A stretch of DNA of 64,000 bases from Nanobdellota archaeon (GTDB taxonomy: Archaea; Nanobdellota; Nanobdellia; Parvarchaeales; Parvarchaeaceae): positions 246,354 through 310,353 of the forward strand of contig JAKAPK010000001.1 of NCBI GenBank assembly GCA_021807125.1. The letters are read 5' to 3'. The notes beneath the pieces are model-generated. The model was not told the DNA's origin. It was given only the letters and a program-made list of their open reading frames with translations, and searched no databases. A program made the translations under genes and the position numbers. Below, in pieces: positions 16,433 through 26,525 of this stretch. Numbering within the stretch: the stretch's first letter is position 1; each line of letters starts with the position of its first letter.

Positions 16433-16515
16433 TGCAGAGGGAGGGATTCGAACCCTCGAAGGCCTGAGCCATAAGGTCCTTAGCCTTACGCGTTTGACCG
16501 CTTCGCTACCTCTGC
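16433..16515 (-). tRNA. tRNA-Leu (anticodon AAG)
   Basis: Type II tRNA read on the minus strand. Acceptor GCAGAGG/CCUCUGC with discriminator A; D arm GCG..CGC; anticodon stem UAAGG/CCUUA with loop CUAAGGA; a 14-nt variable arm with GGC-UCAG-GCC stem; T arm GAGGG UUCGAAU CCCUC. Position 34 is A, so the anticodon is AAG (Leu, codon CUU). Archaea normally have GAG here, and A34 tRNAs are very rare in the domain. No intron, no encoded CCA. Confidence 0.9.
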
Positions 16516-16641
16516 ATTAATAAATCTAATCTTATTATTTGTTGCTTATAAAAGATTAGTGGGACTCTCTTAAAAGAGAAAAAGCACATTAAGATCTAAT
16601 TTTAATTTAGAAGCTATATCGCAGAGATGTCTTCTTTGTCA

Positions 16642-17730
16642 CTATAGCACTTCTGTACCGTTTTTTCTTATAACTATATCATCTTCGAACCTTACTCCGC
16701 CGAATCCCTCTATATATATGCCTGGTTCGACTGTGAACACCATATTGTCGGCAAGTTTTATATCGGAATATGAACCTAAGCCACCTCCATCGTGTACTTC
16801 CAGACCCAAAGAATGACCTAAGGAGTGTATAAACTTTCCTTTGTATATACCACCCGCATAAGAGTTTATATTTGATTCTGCCAACGAGTGTATAGATTTC
16901 GCTAGTTCTCCCGGTCTAATACTTTTTATAGCTAGATTTTGAGTTGCCAATACCAAATCGACCATCTCTTCCTTTTTTTTATAATCGTTTCCCTTGCCGA
17001 ACAATATAGTTCTTGTGATATCACTGCAGTAATTGTCTACTTTCGCACCGACATCTATCAAAACGAAATCTCCATTTTTTAGCTTAGTCATATCAGGTGA
17101 ATGGTGTGGTTGAGACGCATTCTTGCCGAAGCAGACTATACTTTCAAAAGATGTTGAATCTGCGCCTTTTTCGACCAGAATCTCAGCAAATTTTTCCGCA
17201 ATATTTTTTTCGGTAACATTCTTTCTCAATAATGTCATTGTTTCCTTTATAGCCGCCTTCGTCAATTTGCAGGCTTTTTTAATTCTGCGTATTTCGTACT
17301 CATCCTTTGTTATTCTGGCATCCATAAGTGATTTTGATATATCTAATGGAGTTTCTGAGGATATGTTCTTTAATAATGTGTAAGTATTCAACGGCAGATA
17401 TCCTCCGTTTACACCTGTCCTTTGGTTATGGAGTTCATTTATCAGGCTATCGCGCATTTTATCCCAACTATCTATACGAACGACGTCAATATCTTTTGAG
17501 GACTGTTTTATCGCAGTCTCATACTCAAGGGGATAACAAAATAGCTTTATTCCATTTCTGTCAGCTATTAGATAGTCTCCTTCAAAAAGACCAGAAGTAA
17601 AATCCGTAAGATACTTGAAATTCGCATCCTGGCAGCCGGATATCGCGTTAGATATAACTAATTTATCAATATCACACACAGAAAATATCTTTTTAAGCCG
17701 ATTTAGGATTACCCCTTTTCTCAGCACCAT
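16642..17730 (-). CDS. M24-family aminopeptidase (Xaa-Pro dipeptidase type)
   Basis: 362 aa. N-terminal ~125 residues form the creatinase-like domain (YLTDFTSGLFEGDYLIADRNGIKLFCYPLEYE). The C-terminal pita-bread domain starts at DARITKDEYEIRRIKKACKLT. It carries all five expected metal ligands: Asp in VLIDVGAK, Asp in CSDITRT, His in HSLGHSLGLEVHD, Glu in FTVEPGIY and Glu in VRFEDD. It removes the N-terminal residue before proline or cleaves Xaa-Pro dipeptides, probably in peptide recycling. No obvious operon partner. The call as PepQ-like rather than methionine aminopeptidase rests on the N-terminal domain and the length. Confidence 0.9.
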   Translation of the reverse strand: MVLRKGVILNRLKKIFSVCDIDKLVISNAISGCQDANFKYLTDFTSGLFEGDYLIADRNGIKLFCYPLEYETAIKQSSKDIDVVRIDSWDKMRDSLINELHNQRTGVNGGYLPLNTYTLLKNISSETPLDISKSLMDARITKDEYEIRRIKKACKLTKAAIKETMTLLRKNVTEKNIAEKFAEILVEKGADSTSFESIVCFGKNASQPHHSPDMTKLKNGDFVLIDVGAKVDNYCSDITRTILFGKGNDYKKKEEMVDLVLATQNLAIKSIRPGELAKSIHSLAESNINSYAGGIYKGKFIHSLGHSLGLEVHDGGGLGSYSDIKLADNMVFTVEPGIYIEGFGGVRFEDDIVIRKNGTEVL

Positions 17731-17809
17731 CTCATCTTATCAAGTTTGTGATATTTAATAAATCAGATTTTTAAGAAAAGTTTATAAATCGCAGTTTTGT
17801 ATCCTTTGG

Positions 17810-19066
17810 ATGAATAGTACTTACGCTTACATATTTTTTGCTTTTGTTAGCGTACTTGTAATCGCGTTAGGGATATATTATATAAGCAGCCTCATAAGTA
17901 CTACACAAATCCCCGTATCTTCTATGCAAGTCAGCGTAAGACTTACAGATCCATCGGACGTTCCCCTTGGTACGACAAGCCTGACTATAAACTACTCCGA
18001 GATATATTTACACGTTATCGCTAACGGCTCATCTGAATGGATTACTGAGAATTCGAGCGGCAGTATAAACTTGCTGGCTCTCGTTAATCGCAGTGCTTTT
18101 CTGGGGATAATCAACCTATCTGGTAGTCTTATAATAGAGGGGGCTGGCTTTAACATTAGCGCGGCAAGCATAACCATAAATGAGTCTCAGCATGACGTTA
18201 TAGCTTCTGGTAACAGATTTTTGGTGAACGTAAGCAATCAGTTAAATCTAAATAGAAGTGCTAGCGTGCTCATAGACCTTAACCCGACTATCTTGATAAT
18301 GCTTACCGCAAACGCACCTTTGTTTGTAATAGTACCTTCCCTTGGGGCGATAATTGAGAATAATTCCGAAACTATTCCATTAAACACCGGAAAAAACAAT
18401 TTAAACCCGGTATCACACAGCGAGATGAATCTGTTAAATAGAGCAAGACCCAATATAAGCATAACGTCTGCTTTTCTAGGAGTTTTCGATAATTTCACAA
18501 GTTTGTCACTAACCGTGAGAGATAATTCAAACGCCAGCATTGCACTTAATAGCCTTAAAGTTTATGGGCCTTTAGAAATGATAATAAACGAAACAGACTT
18601 GGGCATTTTGAACGATACGCTCCTAAATTTTACTAAAGATATCGCTAATTTTAGCGTTGGATTAGAACATAACATCAGTGAAAACGGACGTGAATTCGTA
18701 GGAATGCAGGGGGTAAATTTTTTAATAAACTCCAATGGGGCTTTATTCTTACCGTTCAACAGACTGGAAGCCGTTTCATCGCAGGCTCAAAACAGTCAGA
18801 CTGTGTCTAGTAGCCTGCACTGTGGTACTATACTCCCTTTGCTATCCCCCAAGACTGAGTCACAAATAAACGGCGCAATTGCCTCCTGTGTTGAGAATAA
18901 TGCGTTTATTCTTGGCGCCTCGCAATCGGCGACGTTATCATTCAATGACATTATACGTTTTGGTTTTGGTGCATTAGTGGTAAAGCCGATAATAGGCGAT
19001 AGTTATAAGATTATTTTGCACGGAAATTCAGATTCTGCCGCAATAGCGAACACTAGCGCAAACTAG
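17810..19066 (+). CDS. Surface protein with N-terminal membrane anchor, DUF4382-like beta domain
   Basis: 418 aa. One N-terminal membrane segment (YAYIFFAFVSVLVIALGIYYISS), then an extracellular beta-rich domain: MQVSVRLTDPSDVPLGTTSLTINYSEIYLHV...GSINLLALVN...GFNISAASITIN...VLIDLNPTILIM. This pattern (L-T-D-P, a strand with Y-S-E-I, later L-D-L-N/P) resembles DUF4382-type domains. It is paralogous to the 563-aa protein at 59857-61548. Many N-x-S/T sites fit AglB glycosylation. Four codons at the 3' end overlap the convergent aspS stop. Transcribed from a TATA-like TTTATAAATC ~35 bp upstream. Confidence 0.75.
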   Translation: MNSTYAYIFFAFVSVLVIALGIYYISSLISTTQIPVSSMQVSVRLTDPSDVPLGTTSLTINYSEIYLHVIANGSSEWITENSSGSINLLALVNRSAFLGIINLSGSLIIEGAGFNISAASITINESQHDVIASGNRFLVNVSNQLNLNRSASVLIDLNPTILIMLTANAPLFVIVPSLGAIIENNSETIPLNTGKNNLNPVSHSEMNLLNRARPNISITSAFLGVFDNFTSLSLTVRDNSNASIALNSLKVYGPLEMIINETDLGILNDTLLNFTKDIANFSVGLEHNISENGREFVGMQGVNFLINSNGALFLPFNRLEAVSSQAQNSQTVSSSLHCGTILPLLSPKTESQINGAIASCVENNAFILGASQSATLSFNDIIRFGFGALVVKPIIGDSYKIILHGNSDSAAIANTSAN

Positions 19067-20856
19067 TCAATCTTTACATCCTTTTCTAGCTTTATATTGA
19101 AATCATCTTTTAATCTCCCAGAGTTTATACTACTAGGAGACGAATCTAAAGGAGACTGCCCCCGTCTGTTTTTAGGAAAAAGAATGAAATCTTTTATATC
19201 ATCGTCTCCCATTAAAACGGATATTACTCTATCGAGCCCAAGCGCTAAGCCGCCGTGTATCGGTGCACCGTAGCTCAATGCTTCTATAAGGAAACCCATC
19301 GAACGATCTATGTCTTCTTTAGGAACTCCTATTATTTCAAATATCTTCCTTTGCATATCAGAATTCTTTATTCTTATCGCACCGCCACCTATCTCTATGC
19401 CATTTAAAACCAAGTCATATTTTCTGCCTATCACCTTTTCAGGCTCTGAATACAGAAGTTTTTCGGTTTCGGCATTTGGACTAACGAACGGATTGTGTGA
19501 CGGCTGCAATGCTCCTGTTATCTCGTCTTTTTCAAAAAGTGGAAAATTGTCAACCCATAGGAAGGCCGTTTCAGTATCGAATTTGCCTATTTTTTTGTCA
19601 AATATTCGCCTTAGTTTCGAAAGCGCAGAAAGAAGAATCGGCTCTGACATGTCAGCACCAATAACGATTATATTTCCTTCTTTTGCTCCTAACTTTTTAA
19701 GCAATGGTTTTTCTATTGGTTTCATAGTTTCGGCTATCGTAATCGGTTCCGATTCAAGTGCGTCGTTATGCATAAACATCCAGGTCAGTCCCTTCAGTCC
19801 GAGTCTTTTCGCGAGGTCTATTAACTCTAGCATATAATTCTTTTTTATTGTGCATTCTTTAGAAGTGAAGTCTACGTCAAAAACCACAGCTCTTACGTTA
19901 CCTCCATTGGAGGCTATCCGTTTTATTATGTCATAATTGCTTAATTTCGCTTCTGTAGTTATATCGATTAATTTATTGCTGAATCGCAAGTCTGGTTTGT
20001 CATTTCCATAGTCGTTCATAGAATCCTTATAGTCCATGTGTGCGAATGGTATTTTTAGATCTTTTCCAAGAACCTCCTTAAAAAGTCTCTTAAAAAGCCT
20101 TTCTATGAGATCCTGAATGTAATTTTCATCCTTAAATGAGACTTCCAGGTCTACCTGTGTAAATTCCGGCTGTCTGTCCTCACGCGGGTCTTCATCCCTG
20201 AAAACTCTAGCTATCTGAAAATACTTGTCTAATCCACCTATCATGCACAGCTGCTTATATATCTGGGGTGACTGAGGCAGCGAATAAAATTTACCTTTGT
20301 TAACGCGTGATGGTACTAAAAAGGTTCTAGAACCGCTTGCGTCATAGGTGTCTCTCACTAAGTATGGCGTTTCTAGTTCAAGAAAATCGTTGTCCCAGAA
20401 AAATTTTCTTATAGTTTTAGTTGCCTTGTCTCTAAACTCTATCGTTTTTATCATTCTTTTTCTTCTTAAATCAATATATCTATATTTGAAACGAATGTCC
20501 TCCGACGGAAGAAGATTTTCTCTTTCTTCAGTTATTTCAAAAGGTATTAGTTTTGACTTATTGACTAATTCGAAGGCGTCCACGTTTATTTCTACCATAC
20601 CGGTAGGGTTTTTCGTATCTATTGTTTCTCTGGATCTTTTTCTTACTTTTCCGTTGACTTTTATAACATATTCTTTACCGAGTTCATCAGCCTCCTTTTT
20701 TATTTCTTTTTCAAATACTAGTTGAGTAATCCCGTATCTGTCCGCAAGATCTATAAAAAGTTTTCCACCGTGATCGCGTATGTACCTGCACCAACCATAT
20801 ACGGTTACTTCATCACCATCATTTTTTTCGTTTATTTTACCGCAGTTTATTTCCAT
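19063..20856 (-). CDS. aspS: Aspartyl-tRNA synthetase, bacterial type
   Basis: 597 aa, the bacterial length (archaeal/eukaryotic AspRS are ~430-450 aa). OB anticodon domain with RYIRDHGGKLFIDLADRYGITQLVF; class II motif 2 FRDEDPREDRQPEFTQVDLE, nearly word-for-word bacterial; a ~130-residue insert between motifs 2 and 3 in the position of the bacterial GAD domain; motif 3 GGLALGLDRVISVLMG and the bacterial tail ILFPKNRRGQSPLDSSPSSI. The His-Gly-Gly after Arg-Asp in the OB loop is the form I associate with non-discriminating AspRS, consistent with gatBAC 29 bp upstream making Asn-tRNA from Asp-tRNA(Asn). Probably acquired from a bacterium. Confidence 0.93.
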   Translation of the reverse strand: MEINCGKINEKNDGDEVTVYGWCRYIRDHGGKLFIDLADRYGITQLVFEKEIKKEADELGKEYVIKVNGKVRKRSRETIDTKNPTGMVEINVDAFELVNKSKLIPFEITEERENLLPSEDIRFKYRYIDLRRKRMIKTIEFRDKATKTIRKFFWDNDFLELETPYLVRDTYDASGSRTFLVPSRVNKGKFYSLPQSPQIYKQLCMIGGLDKYFQIARVFRDEDPREDRQPEFTQVDLEVSFKDENYIQDLIERLFKRLFKEVLGKDLKIPFAHMDYKDSMNDYGNDKPDLRFSNKLIDITTEAKLSNYDIIKRIASNGGNVRAVVFDVDFTSKECTIKKNYMLELIDLAKRLGLKGLTWMFMHNDALESEPITIAETMKPIEKPLLKKLGAKEGNIIVIGADMSEPILLSALSKLRRIFDKKIGKFDTETAFLWVDNFPLFEKDEITGALQPSHNPFVSPNAETEKLLYSEPEKVIGRKYDLVLNGIEIGGGAIRIKNSDMQRKIFEIIGVPKEDIDRSMGFLIEALSYGAPIHGGLALGLDRVISVLMGDDDIKDFILFPKNRRGQSPLDSSPSSINSGRLKDDFNIKLEKDVKID

Positions 20857-20884
20857 AGAACCAACCCGTGAGTAGTTAGACTAC

Positions 20885-22180
20885 TCAATTATTATCGATT
20901 ATATCTTTAAGTACAATGCTTAGTCTTTCTGATACTAATTTTGATTGTAATCCAAAATTCTTTGTTATACTACCGACCATGAAATCATATACTTTCCTAT
21001 CCTTTTTATACTTTTCAACCATATCTGTGTTTTTCTGCAAGAATGCGCGTATTATTTCGTCTATGCGTTCCGGCGAACTGTATACTGATTCTATCTGCAT
21101 TCCCTTCTCAAGTTTGATTATTGTCTCCTTTGTTATATCGATCTTTCTTTTTAAAAGATCCATTAAGGCATCAAACACCTTGTCCTTTATGCTCGTGCAA
21201 TCAAATCTTTTCAGTATTTCTAGAAGGTTTATTATCGATTGACTGTCATATTTATTTTTAGCGTATTCTACCAACCGTAGAGAATCTTTATCAAAGTAAA
21301 TAAGTTCGCTTAATGTCTTTAGATTGAATCCGTACGAAACGGAAAGTTCATGGGCTATATGTCTAGCTATTATGGGCACAGGTATATTGACATCTATAGA
21401 ATAATATTCTGTAAGATCTGGTTCATATATGAAACCGTATTCCTCATCGCTTTCTTTTTCTCTTGAAGTTTCCGTAATCTTTCTAGATTCATCGTAGGAT
21501 CTCGTTTCTTTTAGGACTTGTCTTCCACCTTCTATAAGTAATGATTGTCGTTTAATTTCATATCTTGCGGCATCCATCAGGTTCTTTATACCAGTTATAT
21601 TTTTCACCTCGACACGTTCATCGGCTAACGATATATTAAGGTCTGCTTTCATTTCACGGTCTATATCTATGCCCTGGTAGTATAACAAACTGCGCAGCTC
21701 ATATAAGAATTCGTGTGCCTCATCTTCGCTGTAAATATCTGGTTCAGTAACTATCTCGACTAGTGGAACGCCGGACCTGTTAAAATCCAAGAGTGAGTAA
21801 TTCTTCTCCCTTAATATTTTTGCAGGATCCTCCTCCAACTGAATTCTTCTTATACGTATCGTTTTTCCTGTTATATTAACTTCGCCATCGAAGCCGCTAG
21901 GTTCATACAACTGCGTAATCTGGTAAGACTTCGGAAGATCTGGGTAGAAGTATATTTTTCTTACGAATGATACTCTATCATTTGTTTTGCATTTAAGAGC
22001 TCTTGTTATGCTTAGCGATATCCTAAGCGCTTCCCTATTAAGCATTGGTTTTGATCCGGGAAATCCCATACATATTGGACATATATTCAGATTTGGAACT
22101 TCATTATCTTGATTCAAACATCTGCAGAAAAGTTTAGTTTTTGTAGGAAGAGCTACATGTATTTCAAGTCCTATTTTCAT
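20885..22180 (-). CDS. gatB: Asp-tRNA(Asn)/Glu-tRNA(Gln) amidotransferase subunit B
   Basis: About 431 aa from the ATG that overlaps the gatA stop by 4 bp (MKIGLEIHVALPTKTKLFC); the track's longer ORF adds 16 residues. It has the GatB signature: zinc-site cysteines (CRCLNQDN..NLNICPICMGFPGSKPMLN), YFYPDLPKSYQITQL, GVPLVEIVTEPD, and the AdeRRVEVKNI-like region with DERVEVKNITGIKNL. A C-terminal YqeY-like tail (KNFGLQSKLVSERL) is present. Somewhat shorter than the ~475-aa bacterial form. Binds tRNA and phosphorylates the mischarged aminoacyl group for amidation. Confidence 0.95.
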   Translation of the reverse strand: MKIGLEIHVALPTKTKLFCRCLNQDNEVPNLNICPICMGFPGSKPMLNREALRISLSITRALKCKTNDRVSFVRKIYFYPDLPKSYQITQLYEPSGFDGEVNITGKTIRIRRIQLEEDPAKILREKNYSLLDFNRSGVPLVEIVTEPDIYSEDEAHEFLYELRSLLYYQGIDIDREMKADLNISLADERVEVKNITGIKNLMDAARYEIKRQSLLIEGGRQVLKETRSYDESRKITETSREKESDEEYGFIYEPDLTEYYSIDVNIPVPIIARHIAHELSVSYGFNLKTLSELIYFDKDSLRLVEYAKNKYDSQSIINLLEILKRFDCTSIKDKVFDALMDLLKRKIDITKETIIKLEKGMQIESVYSSPERIDEIIRAFLQKNTDMVEKYKKDRKVYDFMVGSITKNFGLQSKLVSERLSIVLKDIIDNN

Positions 22181-23523
22181 ATTGCACCAATGTTGTATTT
22201 GAATTTTGGCTTGAATGATTTTTCCCAAGCCTCCAAAAATGAAATCAATGCATAATCATTGAAATGATCCGTAACTATTTGTGCCCCGACTGGCATACCA
22301 TTCAGGTATGTGTACGGAAAAGACATATGTGGCAATCCGGAAAGATTCGGAGGTATAGTTATAGCATCCATAGAATAATTTTGTACTGGAGTAAGCTCCT
22401 TTACTTCGGAGAATTTTGGTGTGAATACCGGCATTGTCGGTGATATTATTAAGCTGTCTTTTAAAGTTTCTTTCAGCGCAGCGATTATCGTATTTCTTAT
22501 GTTCAAGGCTTTGAAATAATACCTGTTTTTTACACTTGCACTTCTTACGAAAGTACCGAGTATTACGCGTCTTTTCGCCTCAGTCCCAAACGCCGTCCTA
22601 GAATTGGTGAAGAAAAGATTGTAGTTTTCGGTGAATTCCATATTTTTATGACCATATTTAAAACCAGTATATTTTGCAAGATTTGTAGAAGCTTCTGCCA
22701 TTGATATTATATAGTATGCTGGTATCGATTGTTTCAATATTTCTAGGCTTTTATATTCTACGGAGTATCCCTGTCCCTTTAACGTATCCAAAAGAGAATT
22801 AAATGGCTCTAATATCTCAGAGTCGACATTTTCAACCAGTTCTTTAATCACTGTCAATTTGTTCGTACTAAAATTTTCTATTGCACGATTCGTGCATGTT
22901 GAATCATAATCATCTGTCCCGCGGATAATATCAAAAGCATATCTGAGATCAGATGAGTTTCTAGCCATTACTCCTATCTTATCAAGAGAATTCGCGTAAT
23001 CTATTAACCCATATCTTGATACAGCTCCATAGGTGGGTGTGAACCCGACAACGCCACAAAACGCTGCAGGAGCGGATATGGACCCTCCAGTTGATTCTGC
23101 GATAGCAATGTGATGTTTTAGTATTGCAGTAGCGACGGCTGCACCACTACTAGAACCACCGGCGACCCTCTCTTCATCAAACGGGTTTTTTGCTGGAGTA
23201 TCACAGTTTATACCAAAAGTGCCGAAGCCAAATTCGTCCATAGATGTCTTTCCAATGAAACTGAATGAAGCCTGTTTGATTTTTTCGACAACAGTAGCAT
23301 CAAAAGGCGGTATATATCCTTTCAATATCGGCGAGCCTGCAGTGGATTCTACACCGTTTACGCATATATTGTCCTTTACGCTGAACGGGACGCCTCGGTC
23401 TATTTTTGATAATAGGTTAAATGCATGGAGTCTATTATTTAGTTCGTTTATGTCGCGGTTTAATTTTTCGTAATATGAAGGTGGCTTGTCAACACTTGCG
23501 AATTCTTCTATTGTCTCCGTCAT
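22177..23523 (-). CDS. gatA: Asp-tRNA(Asn)/Glu-tRNA(Gln) amidotransferase subunit A
   Basis: 448 aa amidase-family subunit that releases ammonia from glutamine or asparagine. The catalytic Lys lies in GVPFSVKDNICVNG. The cis-Ser and nucleophile Ser are in VAGGSSSGAAVATAI...AESTGGSISAPAAFCGVVGFTPTYGAVSRYG. Late conserved segment TIPPNLSGLPHMSFPYTYLNGMPVGAQIV. Slightly shorter than bacterial GatA (~485). ATGA overlaps with gatC upstream and gatB downstream indicate strict coupling of the three subunits. Confidence 0.95.
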   Translation of the reverse strand: MTETIEEFASVDKPPSYYEKLNRDINELNNRLHAFNLLSKIDRGVPFSVKDNICVNGVESTAGSPILKGYIPPFDATVVEKIKQASFSFIGKTSMDEFGFGTFGINCDTPAKNPFDEERVAGGSSSGAAVATAILKHHIAIAESTGGSISAPAAFCGVVGFTPTYGAVSRYGLIDYANSLDKIGVMARNSSDLRYAFDIIRGTDDYDSTCTNRAIENFSTNKLTVIKELVENVDSEILEPFNSLLDTLKGQGYSVEYKSLEILKQSIPAYYIISMAEASTNLAKYTGFKYGHKNMEFTENYNLFFTNSRTAFGTEAKRRVILGTFVRSASVKNRYYFKALNIRNTIIAALKETLKDSLIISPTMPVFTPKFSEVKELTPVQNYSMDAITIPPNLSGLPHMSFPYTYLNGMPVGAQIVTDHFNDYALISFLEAWEKSFKPKFKYNIGAI

Positions 23524-23789
23524 ATTTTTGGTCCTACGATGTAGAAACGATACGTCCTTGTATTCTTGAGAATACCTTCGACGTTATCAAATTTTTTAGG
23601 TACATCTTCGCCTAGATTCTCTTTTATATTTATAGGGTGATAAGCAGGGTTTTCCTGGCATTGGGTGTTGTCTATGCTGTTAAAATAGGATATTATAGAT
23701 TCTATATCGTTCTTTATTTTGTCGTATTCCTCTTTTGTAAGTTTTATTCTGCAAGTCTTAAGCAATCTGTCAAATTCCTTCTCTTCCAT
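23520..23789 (-). CDS. gatC: Asp-tRNA(Asn)/Glu-tRNA(Gln) amidotransferase subunit C
   Basis: 89 aa. The small linker subunit that wraps around GatA/GatB. Helical start with LTKEEYDKIKNDIESIISYFNSIDNT, then the extended proline-containing linker (ENPAYHPINIKENLGEDVP) and the C-terminal segment with a late F-Y-I-V-G-P-K end typical of GatC (normally F-x-V-P-x-V). Low conservation is normal for this family; the identity is confirmed by its place directly before gatA. Confidence 0.88.
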   Translation of the reverse strand: MEEKEFDRLLKTCRIKLTKEEYDKIKNDIESIISYFNSIDNTQCQENPAYHPINIKENLGEDVPKKFDNVEGILKNTRTYRFYIVGPKI

Positions 23790-23790
23790 T

Positions 23791-24351
23791 TTATGTCGGG
23801 CTCTTTGAGTCTAATATATAGTTTGTTATATCTATGCACGATGCAGCGAGGTACTTATTGCGTCCCAAAGAAACTTTTTTTGCTCCCTCTCTTTCTAAAA
23901 AGCCCTCAAATTTCTTTGGCAGACCTATATGATCTCCTAGAAAGAAAACAGGGTTTTCGTTGAATTTCATATTGTCTATAATGTTACCGTTCTCACTTAA
24001 TACATATTTTTCATTGACAGTTTTTACGAAATTTTCTATGCCTTCCTTTGTAAGTGATACGCCAGCGTGTTGCTTGTTCATCAACACTTCATTTATTATT
24101 ACTCTCCATGTATCTTCGTCAATTCTTACATCATATAATTCTGCGCCGTTAACTTTCAGATGCAACGGAGGATTAGGACGGCCGTATAGAAAAGCGTGGA
24201 ATTCCACTTCTCTTCGTATAGTGTGCGACGCGAACAGACTTGTAAGTATGCACTGATATACTATATCTAATCTTCCGGCTAGCCTTAAGTTTCCTTTGAA
24301 AGGAACTGTGCTTCCGGTTCTAGAATAGAGCACGAAAGTTCTTTTTGACAT
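23791..24351 (-). CDS. trmY: tRNA (pseudouridine54-N1)-methyltransferase TrmY
   Basis: 186 aa SPOUT-fold methyltransferase (former DUF358) that makes m1-Psi54 in archaeal tRNAs. The SAM-binding trefoil-knot region is seen in FFLGDHIGLPKKFEGFLEREGAKKVSLGRNKYLAASCIDITNYIL; the N-terminal part has RTFVLYSRTGSTVPFKGNLRLAGRLDIVYQCILTSLF. First gene of the run trmY-gatC-gatA-gatB-aspS, one base before gatC, and divergent from the 16S promoter. Psi54 itself would come from another enzyme (e.g. Pus10) outside the window. Confidence 0.88.
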   Translation of the reverse strand: MSKRTFVLYSRTGSTVPFKGNLRLAGRLDIVYQCILTSLFASHTIRREVEFHAFLYGRPNPPLHLKVNGAELYDVRIDEDTWRVIINEVLMNKQHAGVSLTKEGIENFVKTVNEKYVLSENGNIIDNMKFNENPVFFLGDHIGLPKKFEGFLEREGAKKVSLGRNKYLAASCIDITNYILDSKSPT

Positions 24352-24400
24352 ATAGTAAATAACATAACATATAATTTATATTGTTAAATTAATCCAAAAA

Positions 24401-24415
24401 AGAAAGTATTTAAAT
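24401..24415 (+). promoter_or_regulatory. Probable BRE/TATA promoter of the 16S rRNA gene
   Basis: AGAAAG (BRE-like purine stretch) is directly followed by TATTTAAAT, a good archaeal TATA box, in the only long spacer before 16S. Initiation would be expected ~24 nt downstream near 24437, giving a leader of ~150 nt that contains the processing stem. Confidence 0.6.
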
Positions 24416-24564
24416 GAATACTATCAAAATAAGTAATCGTCTATAACTCCCGGAAAAGGTCGGAGTGCCGATATTCGGTGCGTTGATGACTTACTTTCAG
24501 TTATAGATGAGCTAGATGTCCGAATGGACAGATGAAAATTGTGAGTGCATAAACTCATGTTTAT

Positions 24565-24587
24565 GTATGATGATGCTGATATCTTCC
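24565..24587 (+). repeat. 5' strand of the pre-16S processing stem
   Basis: GTATGATGATGCTGATATCTTCC ends 3 nt before the mature 16S start. It pairs with 26119-26140 downstream of the gene to make ~22 bp with a single bulged U. Such a stem closes the 16S precursor and is cut during maturation, in archaea usually at a bulge-helix-bulge. Further out, AUAAAC (leader) can pair with GUUUAU (trailer) across two 7-nt unpaired stretches, the spacing of a BHB, but I could not pair a proper central helix. Confidence 0.8.
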
Positions 24588-24590
24588 GCA

Positions 24591-26089
<1,499 letters not shown>

Positions 26090-26118
26090 AAATTTTTTAA
26101 CAGTGAGGTAATAATCAT

Positions 26119-26140
26119 GGAAGATATCAGCATCTCATAC
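26119..26140 (+). repeat. 3' strand of the pre-16S processing stem
   Basis: GGAAGATATCAGCATCTCATAC, 30 nt after the 16S end, complementary to 24565-24587 apart from one bulged base. Marks the trailer side of 16S maturation. Confidence 0.8.
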
Positions 26141-26174
26141 ATACTTTTATGTTTATAACTTTCTAAGAATAGCT

Positions 26175-26477
26175 ATGAAAAGCCTTAAAAATGTAATAGC
26201 GAATCTAGTGTCCCAACTCTCTTATGACGTGAGCAGTTCGCATAGAGATCTTCCGTTTATGACAAAGGATGGGCTAATCGGTAAGGACTTGAAAATTTTA
26301 AGGATAAGAAATGCATGGACTAAATACGGCGTTAGAAGAGTCTATGAGACCTCATCGTTCAAATTCTTTGGTTCCGAGGTCTTGGACAATGAACCGGAAA
26401 GCAGCGTTCTTAATCAGACGAGACACATAAAGAATGGTACGTCGAAAGACGGGAAGAACTATTATGCTTGGCAGTGA
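26175..26477 (+). CDS. Small unknown protein, 100 aa
   Basis: Not recognised. Basic, hydrophilic, no membrane segment or Cys motif (KNVIANLVSQLSYDVSSSHRDL..KILRIRNAWTKYGVRRVYETSSFKFFG). It starts 86 nt after the 16S gene on the same strand and could be read from the rRNA transcript or from its own promoter. Two further small unknown ORFs follow, so it may open a small operon ahead of the ribonucleotide reductase gene. Coding status rests on length, a clean ATG and the lack of a better alternative on the other strand. Confidence 0.5.
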   Translation: MKSLKNVIANLVSQLSYDVSSSHRDLPFMTKDGLIGKDLKILRIRNAWTKYGVRRVYETSSFKFFGSEVLDNEPESSVLNQTRHIKNGTSKDGKNYYAWQ

Positions 26478-26525
26478 GCAACCGGTCGACTGGAAAGCAT
26501 TTTTAATAGTATAGGCAATCTGAAT

